From NCBI GenBank assembly GCA_023653785.1, contig JAMKCH010022312.1, forward strand, positions 1 through 64,000: 64,000 bases of DNA. The letters run 5' to 3'. The stretch is from Ophioderma brevispina (Eukaryota > Echinodermata > Ophiuroidea > Amphilepidida > Ophiodermatidae). The position numbers and the translations under genes were made by a program. Under the pieces are notes generated by a model that worked only from the letters and a program-made list of their open reading frames with translations, searched no databases and had not been told where the DNA came from. Of this stretch, positions 22,975 to 35,384 are shown one piece after another; position 1 is the stretch's first letter, and each line of letters starts with the position of its first letter.

Positions 22975-25900
22975 CGCCCCCTGGTGGCAAAACATCTTTC
23001 TCATTCAGTTAGTGGACGAACACCAACCTTTGCAGCAACTGTAATAGATTGATACAATTAATGATGGATTTCTATAAGTGTTTCTAGACATTATTAACAT
23101 TGATACTTCCTTGACCCAGTGAACTTTTCCATACTTAAGACAAATTGCTTAAGATTCCTTGTTTGGGGTGATTTGCTACTACTCCAAAATTGTCTTTCAG
23201 AATATCCTTGATGCTTCCAAAATATGATGTCAATAATTTACTGCAGTTCATCGTCATTAAAGCATTTTGTAATGCATTCACTCCGAAAACCTTACATTGT
23301 AAGGTCAGTGGTAAAATATTAAAATGGTATAGATGAAGTATTGATTGATATTTTTTGGATTATTTTGTTTGTTTGGATGTCAAAAGTCAGTTGATGTACC
23401 ACTTTCAAGATTACAACATAATTTGATGGAAGCCAAATTTCTAGTTTACACCTTGTCATTTTTGGATATTAGTCAATCACAAAAAACTAAGGAATCTTTT
23501 TCAAGTGTATAAGATATAAGATGATACATGTACTGTTTACTAGGTACACTCAATATTGTCAACCAGTTATATAGTACTACATAACCTTTAACCTAGAGGT
23601 CAATTCTCTGACCTCTGTTAGGTGTCACACATTTATTGATCAGAAATGGTTGTAGACTGCTGGTGCTTTTTTGGCACAAGTTTGCCTACTCTATTCTTGA
23701 CCATAATTGCTGTTACATGGCACACATGTGCGTCTCTCACTGCGTGCACCGCAACCTTTGTGCAATCAGATGGTGCGCCGTTTTGGCGGTATGCAAGCGT
23801 ACTTGGCAACATGTAACAGGGATTACATCTGCGACTATACAGTGCTCATACACATTCGAACAACACAGAGCTCCCTCACTGCAGTGCAAACTTAGATGTA
23901 CTGTTTTGGTAACCTTTTGGACACAGTTATCTTTTTGTATTGGCTATTGCATAGTCTTGACTCTCATGGATGAGTCTGTCTGAATGTCTTAAACCCCTTG
24001 TCAAGGACTGATATGATGAATGAAGACAGTCTTTTGGCCAAGATTTCTGAAGTAAGATTTGAGAAAAAAGCAGTAAGTGTGCCATGTAAGATTTGAATGC
24101 CTAGTCTCCAGCAATCTGTTATGCTCCATGTGCTTTATTCTGTAGAGCATAACTTGGTATGACCAAAGACTAGTACAGAGTGTTTCTAGATTGTATTCTA
24201 TATGATGCGCCTACCTGAAAGGTTATGTACAATTTCCCTTGCTCTCAAGGTAGAACAAGAGAACTGGGTGAAAACTTCTAAGTTTTGCATATTTCCATGT
24301 CATGGGAAAAAGTGAGCCAGAGATGCTTTGGTCAGCGTTGTGTAGTGAGCCTTGTTAGATAAGCCGTACCAACTATTTTCTAGTTGCAAACGTCAGATAA
24401 ATCATGTTTTTTAGAATAGCCGTCACAGTAATTACTTGCCATTTCTGATGAATTAATGGACAGATTTTAACAATAATAGGAACAAACCATGAGAACAAAG
24501 TAAAACTTTAGTATGATATGAACTTCATCTAACATAATGTTTATATCCTGAAGTCTTTTTATCAACATCAAAGATGATGCTAATTATTAAGTAAATAAGG
24601 CACCCTGATTGGACAAATATAATGCATTATCGTACCTTTTCTTGATGCACATTTTAAAGTTTATTGTGAACATGTATGTATACTCTCAATTTTAAGTGCA
24701 AGTCAAATACCAATTTATTGGGTATATTGTATAAACAAATGTTCAAGTGAAATATGTGGTTATGTGTGAAGCACTCAGTGTTAGTGTGTAGTCTAGTAGA
24801 GCAGTATAAGGAACATAGATGAGGGGTGGTATGAATTGTGCCTGTAAACTTGTAAACATAACCTAGTGTCCACTCATACTAATTGACGTACATATTCATT
24901 GACATACTCCCGTAAATCAAGTCACAGGTCTGATACACATATACATTGATGTTAACGAGAAATTGAACAGACAATTTGAATGATCAGTCACTTTGTATGT
25001 CTAAAATTCTTAACATGCAGTGACTCTACCAAAGAAAAGAAATTGTTTTTTATAGTCATGGTATTCAACATTTGCTCTCAACCCAAATTTATTAATATGG
25101 CCTCAGAGCTCTAAACTTCACATGAGATTGATTCCAATATAGTTTTCATATGCACAAGTTTGTTTTTGATGATGGTGAATGATCAATTCTCTTTCAGGCT
25201 CACTCCAAGATCATTTTACTGAGCATAATTTCAGTTGAATATTTTGGCTGACATTGATATGTTCAAAACTTTAAAATTGAATATGAGAACTGAATTTCAG
25301 GTTTAAGGATTTGAAAACATTAAATGCTGATAAAAGGTTTTAACCTTTTGCACCAAAAATTGTCTTGATTCAAAGCAAGGTGGCTATTATTCAGATACTT
25401 TAACCTAGCGAACCAAGATCCAAGGACACTGTTGTGCAAGGTTTCCAAATTCTGAAGAATGGACATAATAATATTGTGCATCACAAGAATATTTTGCACA
25501 ATGGGTAACCAAATTCACAGTGTTCCGACATGAATTCGTCATCTCTTGGAGTTTGGAAATTGGTCTATTTCTCAGTGCAGATGTATATGTGAATTACTGA
25601 CCTTAGCCTTGAGAACTGTGTTAAAATAATGCTATTGGTAGTCGGGTTTAGCATACTCTATTTGAAGGAAAAGACTGAACAGTGAGGGTGTTTAAATTAT
25701 GGTGTTTTTATTTTTAAAAGTTTTTTAGGAGATAATACCAAACTAAAACTGCCAAAGTTAATCTCCTGTGTGCTTGTAATATACTTTCTGGAGCCAGCTG
25801 TAAATTCAAAATATTGTGGTGCGGGTTAGGTAAAATTTTGCTTACAACTTAACAAAACTAAAAAAAAAAAAGCATCTCTTGGTGCAGAATAATCTTGGAG

Positions 25901-27800
25901 CAAAAGAAGTTGATGGTGGTAGAAATGTTTTTTTGCTGAACGAAGCAGGACAAACTAACCGAGCTTAGCAAAATAAAAGGAGCCTGTTCATATCTATCAG
26001 CTTGTGTGACGATTATAATAAAGAGCTTCTTTAAGAAAATAAATTGGCAGCATTTGTAGGTAGATTTAAGACAAGTCAGCCTTTGAGATGTCTATGTGAT
26101 TTCGTGGTGTAAATCAGAAAATCATAGGTATGAAATATTGTCTTTCAGAAGAATGTGCTGTCTGCTCAGTTTGGCATTTTATGTTTTTTAGTAATCAAAT
26201 ATTGTTTTAAAATTCAATGACATGTAACCAATTTTAATTTGTTTGGTCTAATTGGTTATGCATAAGATAGAAATGTTCTGCAAATGCTCAAATTTTGTCA
26301 AGCATAAAGCATTTTTTTCTGCCGTGTGCTGCTAATTTGAACTTTTAGTTCACTGGGAAAACCTCTGATCAGATACACACACGTACACACACGTATGATA
26401 CTCAAAGAAAATGTTTAGAAATTAAGTTATGATTATATAATGAATTTTGCCAAATTTCAACAACTCAAAATCAATTTTGAAAGAATCAATTAATAGTTAT
26501 TATTTTCCAAAACCATTTTTAGGCAATGTTAGAAATTCAAATTATTAAGTTTCAATGTTCATAGGTGATTTAATGAAAATTGAATTATCTACATAATAAG
26601 CCTGTAAATTACAAGAAATACCAGTGCTGTACAAATTTTAAAAAATAGTAATAATTGTCAGTTAGTCTGTGTAAAAAAAGCATAACTGTTTTGTCCAGCA
26701 TGCAGTGTGTTAGTCATTTTCCATTTACCCAATGCAATCATTTTTATTACACACGTGCAAAACTATTTTTTTAGATCCATAGGTAGCAACGAATGCATAG
26801 TTTTCAAAGTTAACATTAACTCTTCCATTTCATATAGTTTCTAATCATGTGAAAAATGTTATGATTTTAAGTTTTTTATTTTTCAAAAGAAAAAAAATCA
26901 TGACATGTAATTGTACAGTACTTAAAAAGTCTGATACGAGTTGAGTCATAGTTATGTCGTCAGCGTCGTATTGCAATCATGTGAAGCGAAAATTGCTGTA
27001 ATTTTATTATTTTTTGAAGTCGATAGAGATTGTTTCTATTCCATTGTTTTTAAAATCGAGATTCTGTTGTAAACTTTTTAATCCAAATGCATGATTTTAT
27101 ATTTGTTTGTGTGTAAATGGCAACTTGTGATCTTAAGACGATGACTGTTTGTAATTGATCAAGATTTTGTGAATGTATATTGTAATCAACATATATAATA
27201 GTTGCCCTGTTGTCTGTCCAATATTATAAAAATGTCTATTGAATAAGTTCTGTATTGTACATGGATTCCTATTCAACCACCGCATTGACACGCCTTAATG
27301 TTGTAAAGGACCTCGAGATTTTAAAACAGTAACCTTTTTTTGTGATTTTAACTGCATGGCGATTGGTTTTTGGCAGAACTTTCATATAAGAATGCACAGG
27401 GTTTGGTCATTAACATACACGACAACAGTTGTGTTTCTAGATTTTATCATGTCGAGTGATGACTGAGTAAATTGGAAAATTCCTCTGTAAATTCTTGTGC
27501 CTTCTGTGAAATTTATGCCATTATACTTTAAAAAACTTTTGTAGCTGTGCTTAAAAGGTCAAATGTTTGAGCTAAATTTTCAAAATTCATACTTGTTGTG
27601 ATAGTGCACAGGACCCTGGATAATCTTGAAGCTAATTCGTTGTCAAAATTTTTTTATTGTAACTTGCATGGATATTTTATCCCCCCAAGTTTTTGATTCT
27701 TGAGAAATAGGGAAAAATGTTATACCACTTGTATGAGAATGAATCTGTGCTACTATAATGAAGCCAACAATAAATTGAAGGGATGGAATCCTTTCTGCTC
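22975..27800 (+). other. Probable long 3' untranslated region
   Basis: About 4.8 kb without recognisable exons or inverted-repeat elements and with few ORFs, directly after the stop codon. Possible polyadenylation signals AATAAA lie at about 25972, 26018, 26038 and 27769-27774. The last is followed 60 bp later by GT-rich sequence (TTTGTGTGAGGTGTTT), the arrangement expected of a functional poly(A) site. The sequence is strongly AT-rich, and a Pumilio-like TGTAAACA occurs at 24851. That it is a UTR is an inference from position and from the contrast with the repeat-dense surroundings. Confidence 0.5.
27769..27774 (+). terminator. Candidate polyadenylation signal AATAAA
   Basis: A canonical hexamer in ACAATAAATTG, with a GT-rich downstream element at about 27835-27870. 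It is the most distal candidate before the next repeat block at 28.5 kb. Confidence 0.45.
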
Positions 27801-28519
27801 ACCTGACTAAGGACTTATGCCTCTAGTTTTCAGTTGTTTGTGTGAGGTGTTTGCTATGAGAGTGAGGTGGTTTATATACACTGTAAAAAGTCTTTAGGGT
27901 GCACACCACCAAATACGCTGCCTATTCTTTACTGTGTTAAAAGTTACCTGGAAAATTGTCATTTTCTGGTCTTTAAAACGCGTAGAGTCATACAAAACAT
28001 ACCTTTTCTTTCAGATGATGAACACAGCCATCGGGTACAATGCCATTTTGAGTGTGGAAACCGGCATGATTTTCAGCTTATAATCTTTTAATATAGTGAG
28101 CGCGAAAGCCAAGAACCGCGAAATTCTGGTTTACTTTGGTTTGGTAAACTGAAAAGCCAGGGGGATCTTGCAAATTTTAACGTGTAGTATTTTTTAAATC
28201 AATGTGAAGTTTTAACATGAATGCCTTTATGTATTTAAAACATTCAATGTGCCAGCTGTTCATGGAAAATGAACACCGAGGCATTTAGAAGTTAAACACC
28301 AGTGTTCAAATTTCAACAGCAAAAGTTGCTTATTCTAGTATCTACTGCTATAATGTAAAAATAGGAAAAAACATGCCAATTTTGAATGTATCAGTGGTCT
28401 GAAATTGGTATTGAACTTTAATGTAAAATTATAATACAGGCTTCAATGGGTAATTGAAATTCCAAATATGAACCCTTCCCCCTCAAGAACCACAATGCCA
28501 CTTTGCAAAGGTGTGCCCT
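27801..28519. other. Intergenic, nothing recognised
   Basis: A 0.7 kb AT-rich stretch with a 74-codon + strand ORF (27867-28091) that I do not recognise. CACTGTAAAAAGTC at 27880 resembles one end of the CACTGTAA-type palindromic elements, but no partner end was found. Confidence 0.4.
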
Positions 28520-28579
28520 ATATTTTTGTCTCGCCTGAACTTTGTTCGGCAGAGACTTAGACAGACAGAAACAGAAAGT

Positions 28580-28805
28580 GATTACTGTCTGTCTGTCTGC
28601 CTGTCCTGTCTGTCTGTCCCTGTCTGTCCTGTCTGTCTGTCTGTCTGTCTGTCTTCCCTGTCTGTTCTGTCTTCTGTCTGTCCTGTCTGTCTGTCTGGTC
28701 TGTCTGTTCTGTCTGTCTGTCCTGTCCGTCGTCCGTCCGTCCGTCCTTCCCTCCTTCCGTCCGTCCGTGCCTGTCCGTCCGTCTGTCAGGCTGTCTGTCT
28801 GCCCT
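28580..28805 (+). repeat. (CTGT)n / (CCGT)n microsatellite
   Basis: About 225 bp of CTGT repeats with interruptions, changing to CCGTCCGT and CCTTCC in the second half. All frames are open on both strands because the unit lacks stop codons, so the Cys-Leu-Ser-Val and Asp-Arg-Gln-Thr repeat ORFs are artefacts. Confidence 0.95.
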
Positions 28806-28839
28806 GACTTCCGTGTTCAGGCTTGTGTACATTTTCTTT

Positions 28840-29760
28840 AAGTTCCGTAAGGGCTATGACTGATGTACTTGGTGGAAAAGAAGCGGGTCCAATTCTCGAC
28901 CGATAGATTGTGGCGTAAAATATGCTAATTAAGGATCTAATTTTTCATAATTTAACGAAAATTTTCCCGCAAGGCTTGTGTAGCAATTTTTTCTTTCTTG
29001 GAGTTTTCCGTACGGCGTATCTGATGTAACTTGGTGGATAGGGAGCGGGCTGAAGAGTTCTTTCTCGAACTGATTAGAGTTCGGGCGTATTTCGGCAAAC
29101 TTAAGTAGGCAAATGAGTTAATTAATATGCAAAAAACAAGCGTAATTGCTATAAATTTTGAAACTGTACATGGCTACAGAAAATTCCTTCACTGCATGAA
29201 AGCTTTTCATGGTGCGCATCTTTTTTTTTTTCCAATTTGAGCGGGTGTGGTGATACAAGCGGCTTAGGTATGCAAATGAGCCTAATTAAATTGCGTATAA
29301 TGTACTGCCTGAACCGTACAATCGTATTGTAAAATTTCCTTCGCTGCATGAAGATACTATGCCGATGCCCATCTTTGGGTGAATCATAATTTGGGTCCAA
29401 AGTGCATGTGGGCCGATTAAAGGGGCATTTTTTGATACAATTGAATCAAATATTCATAATTGCTGTCACTGAAATGGTACAATTTGATATGCCCAATCCC
29501 TTCGCTACAATTGGACTTCTATGCCGTTACATTCTTTTTTGTAGTATACAATTGCGTTCAAAGTGCAAGTGGTCAATTAAATGGGCCTTGTTTGATGCAA
29601 TTGATCTAATTAAATAGCATACTTTCCTGTATCGCATAAATGGTACATTGGATATGCAAATTCTTCGCTACATGAGACTACTATATGGTAACACCTTTTG
29701 TGTGAATAATAATTGGTGGTCCCAAAATGCATGTGGCCACTTAAAAAAGGGGCATTTCTT
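28840..29760 (+). repeat. Diverged tandem array, unit about 160-200 bp
   Basis: Recurring blocks show the array: TGATGTACTTGGTGGAAAAG (28862) and TGATGTAACTTGGTGGATAG (29022); GGTATGCAAATGAGCCTAAT (29265); CCTTCGCTGCATGAAGATAC (29338), CCCTTCGCTACAATTGGACT (29497) and ATTCTTCGCTACATGAGACT (29661); and CAAAGTGCATGTGGGCCGAT (29398) with later variants. Strong divergence between units indicates an old array. Confidence 0.6.
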
Positions 29761-30336
29761 TTTTATTTATTGTAAATGGCAACTAATGCTAAATGCTTGT
29801 CCCTTCACCAAATTTTCTCAGGTTGTCATGGTCCTTGTGAAATACTCAACCTTCAAAAAAGAATTTTTGATTCAGTAGTTTTTGTTTCACCCTTCCAATA
29901 AATTGGGTCAGCATGTGTTTATTTGGCGTATATGGCTGTGTTTGATTTGGTGGTGGACAAACAGGTGTAACAAAAACAAGAAGACCTTATCAAAGGGGGG
30001 GGGGACAACCACGAACCAAAGGTATTAACATCAATATATCTAGCTAGAAGAGTTCAGTTGCCCCATGTTTTTCATTGACAATGGTTTTTTCTACTTTCTG
30101 GTCAGTCCCTTCTTTTGGTTTGCCAGCCTGTTTTACATTCTTGAAAATGAAGACGCAAATTGGTTCATTTCAACACTTTCTGTACCCTGTAGGGGCGAAT
30201 CAAATATAAATGTGGGTCACATGTTTTTTTTCAAAAAAGGGTTGCCAAATTGAATAATTTATTTTTCATAGTTTTAACTAAATTTAGTGAATTTTAGGGA
30301 TTTTTTGCATGACTTTTCATGATTACTATATCTACA

Positions 30337-30835
30337 ATGGATATGTTGTGGCCCTGGGGGTGGGTGTCAAATGAAAAGAGCAGGAAATCAAGAAATACTA
30401 TAAAATGCAAACCCGGGGTTGCTACTCCTAACCATTCTCTTGGTATGAAATTATGTTGGGGACATTTTCAAGATGAATATCTCCAACGGAAGATGTTGTG
30501 ACCTCAATGGTGGTATCAATGCAAGAGTTAGAAGTATAGAATACTATAATGCAAACCCGGGGGTGCTACTCCTAAACACTCTTACTTGTGCTCCATGTGG
30601 GGACTTTTTTCAAATTTAATATCTTCCCAATGGAAAATGTTTGTTGACCCCTAGGGTGGTGTCCAATGAAAGAGTGAGAAGGTATAGAAATACTATCAAA
30701 TGCAAACCCGGGGGTGCTACTTCTACACATCTTAGTTTTTATGCTCTTGGTTTGAGGAACTTCTCATTATTAAATATCTCCACAATTGGAAATGTGGTGA
30801 CCCCTAGGGTGGGTCAAATGAAATAAAGTGGGGAA
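30337..30835 (+). repeat. Tandem array, unit about 148 bp, 3.5 copies
   Basis: The block AATGCAAACCCGGGGGTGCT recurs at about 30404, 30550 and 30699, each preceded by a GACCCCTAGGGTGG-like block about 70 bp earlier (30352, 30500, 30648 and again at 30801 in a partial unit). The spacing is 145-150 bp. Short ORFs across it are not conserved between units. Confidence 0.75.
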
Positions 30836-31372
30836 GATAAAACTAGTTAAGAAATTGGGAGTTTATCTGGTTGCAAAATTTTTTGGGTACAGCCCTGTAT
30901 CCGCACATTCCTCTGGTGTGCCGCTTTTTGTCTTACAATTAAGCGCGAAGCAGGGCGAGACTTGGTGGTTTCGAGAACCGCCTTGTAAGCAATTATTCAT
31001 AGTGGATTTTTTGGTTCTTGGGAGGGGAAGACCTCATTTTGTGCATTTTTGGGGGTTTTTTTGTTTTGGGGGGGGGGGTGAACACTGATTGGAATTGCCA
31101 AAAACCTCTATTACATACATACCATACAAGGCGCTTTCCAGGGAGGGGGCGGCGCCTCCCGTTATTTCCTCTTTCCTGCAAATTCTTGCAAAATCAGCCC
31201 ATTTTTAGCTATTTTTTGGGGGGGGGGGGGGAGCAGTTACAGCCTTTCAGCCCCCGGTAATTTGACAATTTTTCAATCCTGGTCCGCCATTGCCATAACC
31301 ACATCACTATGAGGTCAGGCATGCCAATTCTACCAATGGCTCTAGTACAGGCGTAATATGACACATCCTATA

Positions 31373-32690
31373 CAACCTTGAAAAAATTCTAATAAAAGGA
31401 CTCTTTGTATATCATTCTGGTGTATGCCTATATAAGAATCATTACCAAAAAACTGTCCCGCCTTCTAGTTTTGCTGCGTTGGTCAGGTATTCAAGGTCAA
31501 GGTCAACGACCTTTATATGGCTTATGATGGGTTATAACTATTCATCCAATTGGCCTAGAAGAAAAAGATGGTGTTCTATAACCCATGTTTTTGGGGTCAT
31601 AAACACAATAAAACAGTCTAGAGGCTTACAAATGAAGTCATCATTATCTTTCCGCATGTGACTCAAAATTTTTTCCACGTTTTCCAACATAAATTTAGCC
31701 AATTCGTCAGTCTGTACAATATCCAAATAACCCAAAACTTGCCATAATCCTATATGAAATACAGCCAAAATCTATTGTAAAATCAGTGGAAATCGATAAC
31801 TAATTAACCATTCTTGGTCAATATTTCATTTGGACCACACAGAAATCCTCATTAGCACTGTTGAAAATAAGCCAACTAAACTCCTGAAACTGCATCACAG
31901 GGCTCAGTGATTCGCCTATCTACAACCAAATGTTTTTCTCTCACAAAAAAATCTAACAACAAAACTTCAACCACCTTCTTGAGGGTTGAGAATAACAATT
32001 GATGGAGGACCGTAATGTAGAGGCTTAATAGACACCATGTCCTATGTACCTTGAACAAATTCTAATAAAGGAACTTTGTTTGTATATTTTTGGTAGGTCT
32101 ATGAATATTATGGAAAAATTTGTCCGTCCTTCTAGTTGCTTTTGGGGGTTGGCTTGTGATGGGTCATAGCTGCTCAGCCACTTGGCCTAGAAGCCAAAAA
32201 GGTGGTGTCAATAAAAAAACAACAAATAATATTTTTAGGCCTACAGATGCGCCATCCTTGCTTTTCAGCATAGAATAGCACTTGTAATCAGATTTTTACA
32301 GTTTTTCTCAACGTAAAAGCCAATTCGTCAGTCTGTACAAATAGTAAACAAAAAATGTGACCTTAATTAGATAATAATGAAAACAGCTAAAAATCTATTG
32401 TCAATCAGGGAATATTGTCTTGGACAGATCTAGAATGATGGTCCTGTGTGATTAGAGTGTGGTACTATGATAGACCTTTTGCATAAATATTTCATTGGGT
32501 TCCATTAAAAACTCATTACCCACATGCTGAAATGAGCCAACGCCCGAATAGTCGGGACATGGCAAGCACCTAATATCACGGACCACATTCAAGCGGCGCT
32601 GTGATTCGCCCTTCAGCAAATGTTTCTCTCATAAAAACAAAAACTCAGACAAAACCTTCCAACGGGACCTCCTTAGATGTAGAGAATAAG
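31373..32690 (+). repeat. Two direct copies of a 650-700 bp repeat
   Basis: Unit 1 begins AACCTTGAAAAAATTCTAAT (31373) and unit 2 ACCTTGAACAAATTCTAATA (32048). Both then show, in order, a CCTTCTAGTT block, TGATGGGT(T/C)ATA, TTGGCCTAGAAG, GCCAATTCGTCAGTCTGTAC (31699 and 32322), a GTGATTCGCC block and AGAGAATA at the end (31987 and 32682). A third, inverted copy lies at 35385-35601. Confidence 0.7.
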
Positions 32691-32967
32691 CAACTTGGTG
32701 ACCGCCTAAGGTCGTGGAAGTAGGATCCACACTCAAGTCGTATACCGCCCCTCACTCCGAGAGGAAATACCCTGTACTCGTGCTAGCTTCCTTCCACAAA
32801 CCTACTCTTGCACATAATACCACTGCATGACTTAATCGGGGCGGAAGAAGGTCGCAGAAGGTAGCAACGCAATCCCTGTCAACGCCCCACCCTAGTCGCC
32901 TAATGTTCTGGTTCAAGATGCTACTAAGCCAGAAAGGATTGGACGGCGAACCAACCCCTCTCCCTGA

Positions 32968-33490
32968 CTAAAACACAATGCAATCAAATAGACTTGTTGG
33001 AAGGTGGAAAGTACAACTCCAACCGACATTGTACAAAATATCTGGGATGAAGGCTTCTTTATGGAAGGCCCAGGAGGAAGCGTGAACTCGAACATAATAT
33101 GGCCCAACCAAGAAGCCAGTCAACCAATCTTGGTGTTTTTTGTGCATTTCAGATGACTGAGGAAATCCAGCTGGCTCAATGTGTCCCTTGCTGCAGGCTT
33201 CTCTGAGCTGTCTGCAACCCCGGTCTGCAACTATGGTGAGACGTGGCAGAAACACCGGTTTCGGGGTAACAGGCCTGCATGTGGAAGAATAGAGACCTTG
33301 CGCTCAAAGCGGTGGCGGGCCTCGTCCGTAGACAAGGCATGTATATCTGAACCCACTATGGCCACAAGCCACAGCTACTAGGAAGTACCAGAAGACTAAG
33401 CTTTCGGTTGGGTTTAAACTGTTTCGACACCAAGAATTGCAAGACTAATGGCAAATCCCACTCCGGAACAAAGCTACGAACCGGGGACGA
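32968..33490 (-). pseudogene. DIRS-type tyrosine recombinase remnant
   Basis: On the minus strand three signatures of the DIRS/YR retrotransposon integrase appear in the expected order. PEWDLPLVLQFL (about 33428-33465) marks the N-terminal part. A KVSILPHAGLLP stretch (about 33270) corresponds to the middle region. VHASSWAFHKEAFIPDILYN with a following W-S-C-T-F-H-L block (32968-33110) corresponds to the conserved C-terminal catalytic region of these recombinases. The pieces lie in more than one frame with stops between, so the gene is dead. Established knowledge: DIRS elements integrate with a tyrosine recombinase instead of a DDE integrase and encode RT-RNase H upstream of it, which is the order here. 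The catalytic Arg-His-Arg-Tyr set is not complete in this copy. Confidence 0.7.
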
Positions 33491-33599
33491 TCCGTAAACA
33501 TACCCATCGCCAGATTGGACAAGAAGGGACTTAAACGGTCATGCCATCACCTTTACGGGTCTGGCCTGTGGCTGTTCGGTAAAAAAGAAACCTCGGACA

Positions 33600-34110
33600 G
33601 TCAGGACACTAAGTTAATCCCACTCCTGAAAGACTTCCTTGAGGAAATTGCCAACCATGGATCGAACTCTCTATCGGCACACCATGTTTGGTAATCCTAT
33701 GATGCTCTAGTGAATTTTCCTGAACAGTGAGCATGGCAGCCTGTTCAGAAAGTCCCACCTCAGTGTACAGTTTACAGAAATGCATCAAGCAGGTTCGGAG
33801 CATGGGTGGTGCACTCTGGAACGAACGCGTCGACTGGAGGACCTCTTACCAGGCCCCCTCCCTTTGGAAGACGGATCTGTTCCCTTACAAGCCGATCTAG
33901 TGGCCTGGGAAACCACAGCTGCCGTGGCCATAATGGACTACCAGCACGACCAGGCAGTCTCGAGACAGAGCCACTCGGAAACTTTTGGGAATATGGCAAC
34001 CTGGAGAAGCTATGATCAAACATAATAGGCTATCAATCCTGACCGGTCCGCTGCCATGGCGTCCCGTTTGACTGCCCGGGGATCCGGGTTCTAAGAGTAG
34101 ACCCCTAATA
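33600..34110 (-). pseudogene. DIRS element, region between RNase H and recombinase
   Basis: The minus-strand ORF covering 33772-34023 contains SPLWPRQLWFPRPLDRLVRE and then IRLPKGGG. This corresponds to the W-P-R-Q-x-W-F-P linker that follows RNase H in DIRS polyproteins. The next ORF (33609-33803) contains VGLSEQAAMLTVQEN, which resembles the start of the recombinase N-terminal domain. Higher-numbered sequence to about 34550 has the same GC-rich composition and probably holds decayed RT/RNase H, but I could not place catalytic motifs there. Plus-strand ORFs across this region are antisense shadows. Confidence 0.6.
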
Positions 34111-34557
34111 TGCCAGAATCTGTCGATTCATGACTGAGGCGAACAGATCCACGTGTGGACGGTGCACTATCTAGAAGATTGTACAGCAAACTGCAAAGTC
34201 CACCGACGGCCCTCTGACTTCTGGCTGTGTCTGGGATTAGGGACCCTCCTGGGAGACTGTCTGAAAACCATTGTCCACTCCCGAAACACGGGAGGCGATC
34301 AGCCCGATGTCCCAATCTCGGCACCACCGAGAGCCGAAGAATCTCCGTGCATAGGCTGGGACTGATTACACCCTTCTTTATATGTCACCACCTTCATATT
34401 GTCAGAGCGGACAACAATTACCTTCCCCTTGACCACGGGGAGCCAGTGCCGCTATGCCAGAAAGACGGCGAACAACTCGAGGACGTTTATGAGGTGACGA
34501 GCCACGGAGGCTGGTCGGCGGCCTGCCCACGAAGAGATAGGAGGTGAGCCCCCCCCA

Positions 34558-34611
34558 ACTTAAACGCATCCGTCGTCAGGGTGTTTAAACGCATCCATTG
34601 TCAGCGTGTTT
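34558..34611 (+). repeat. Short tandem duplication
   Basis: TTAAACGCATCCGTCGTCAG plus GGTGT is followed immediately by a second copy, TTAAACGCATCCATTGTCAG plus CGTGT. It lies at the edge of the DIRS-related region and may mark its border. Confidence 0.6.
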
Positions 34612-35384
34612 GATAGGTCACAGGTAGGCTGAATGGGACTCTTTACCTCATATGAGTAGCAAAGTCCACCATTGAAGGTCTGAGGTAACCTTCGTCTTCC
34701 TGGGGGAGGAAGGTGGATTGTTTACCACTGCCAACAAGTTTTTCATCCGGCCAGCTAAAACACATAAATTTGAAACCTAATGGCTGCATCTAATCTTGGG
34801 ACCATCATTTGCTTTCATTTTATCGCAAAATAATCTGTCACGCCACCTTACCTTTGGCAGTGGTAGACAAGACTCAGTTTTGGAGGAAGGGGATATGGTT
34901 GCCACCTTATAATTTTTTTTTTCACTTCTATCAAAAATATATGTGCTTTATGCACTTAATACCTCCTTTGTATGTTACAAAACTTGATTTTCCTTTCATA
35001 ATCACCCCAAAACCTAACAAAATCACACATTCCTGTATTTTAACTCAAAATAGAAATTGGCTTATTTTTAGCAACAATCGGAGAAATCAAGTTTCCCATG
35101 AAAAATACTTCATTAAAACATTACTATGAAGTCAATTGGAGGACTATTGGAATGCTTTTGATATCAATGGAAAGAGGAGACTTATACCAATCCACCTGTA
35201 CCAAAATCAAAAGGGTCAGAGGCTTTGTAACTAAGACATCTAAGGAGGTCTTAACCAACACCTTTAAAATGGTTGAGGGGGACGAAGTTTGACGTACAAT
35301 TTCATGCAAATAGTGCAGACTATTTTGAAAATCAAGGAAAGGTGCATTTGATCGTTTTTCCTATATGCTAATTGTGTTTGTTGA
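34612..35384. other. Non-coding stretch beyond the DIRS remnant
   Basis: Short ORFs only. The part near 35270-35384 may continue the inverted repeat copy that follows. No element boundary is visible. Confidence 0.35.

Larger units (their letters stand above)
28520..30965. mobile_element. Composite repeat with related inverted ends, CTGT microsatellite and tandem arrays
   Basis: The left end carries GTCTCGCCTGAACTTTGTTC then GGCAGAGACTT. The right end, inverted, carries AGTCTCGCCCTGCTTCGCGC. Between them lie a CTGT microsatellite (28580-28805), an array of diverged units of about 160-200 bp (28840-29760) and a second array of about 148 bp units (30337-30835). No protein is encoded. The layout resembles a large non-autonomous inverted-repeat element with internal arrays, but the ends are only weakly alike, so this is a hypothesis. 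Confidence 0.4.

Noticed and set aside
23636..23983. 115-codon + strand ORF after the stop codon as a further gene or exon
   Set aside because: Cys-rich, low-similarity translation with no splice acceptor fitting the frame. It lies in the probable 3' UTR.
28511..28841. Three ORFs of 91-99 codons on both strands
   Set aside because: They are translations of the CTGT microsatellite (Cys-Leu-Ser-Val or Asp-Arg-Gln-Thr repeats), which has no stop codons in any frame.
28840..30835. CRISPR-like array
   Set aside because: The units are 148-200 bp, diverged and without unique spacers between short identical repeats, and the DNA is eukaryotic.
33780..34547. Plus-strand ORFs of 70-106 codons
   Set aside because: They are antisense to the decayed DIRS coding region, whose GC-rich sequence keeps the opposite frames open.
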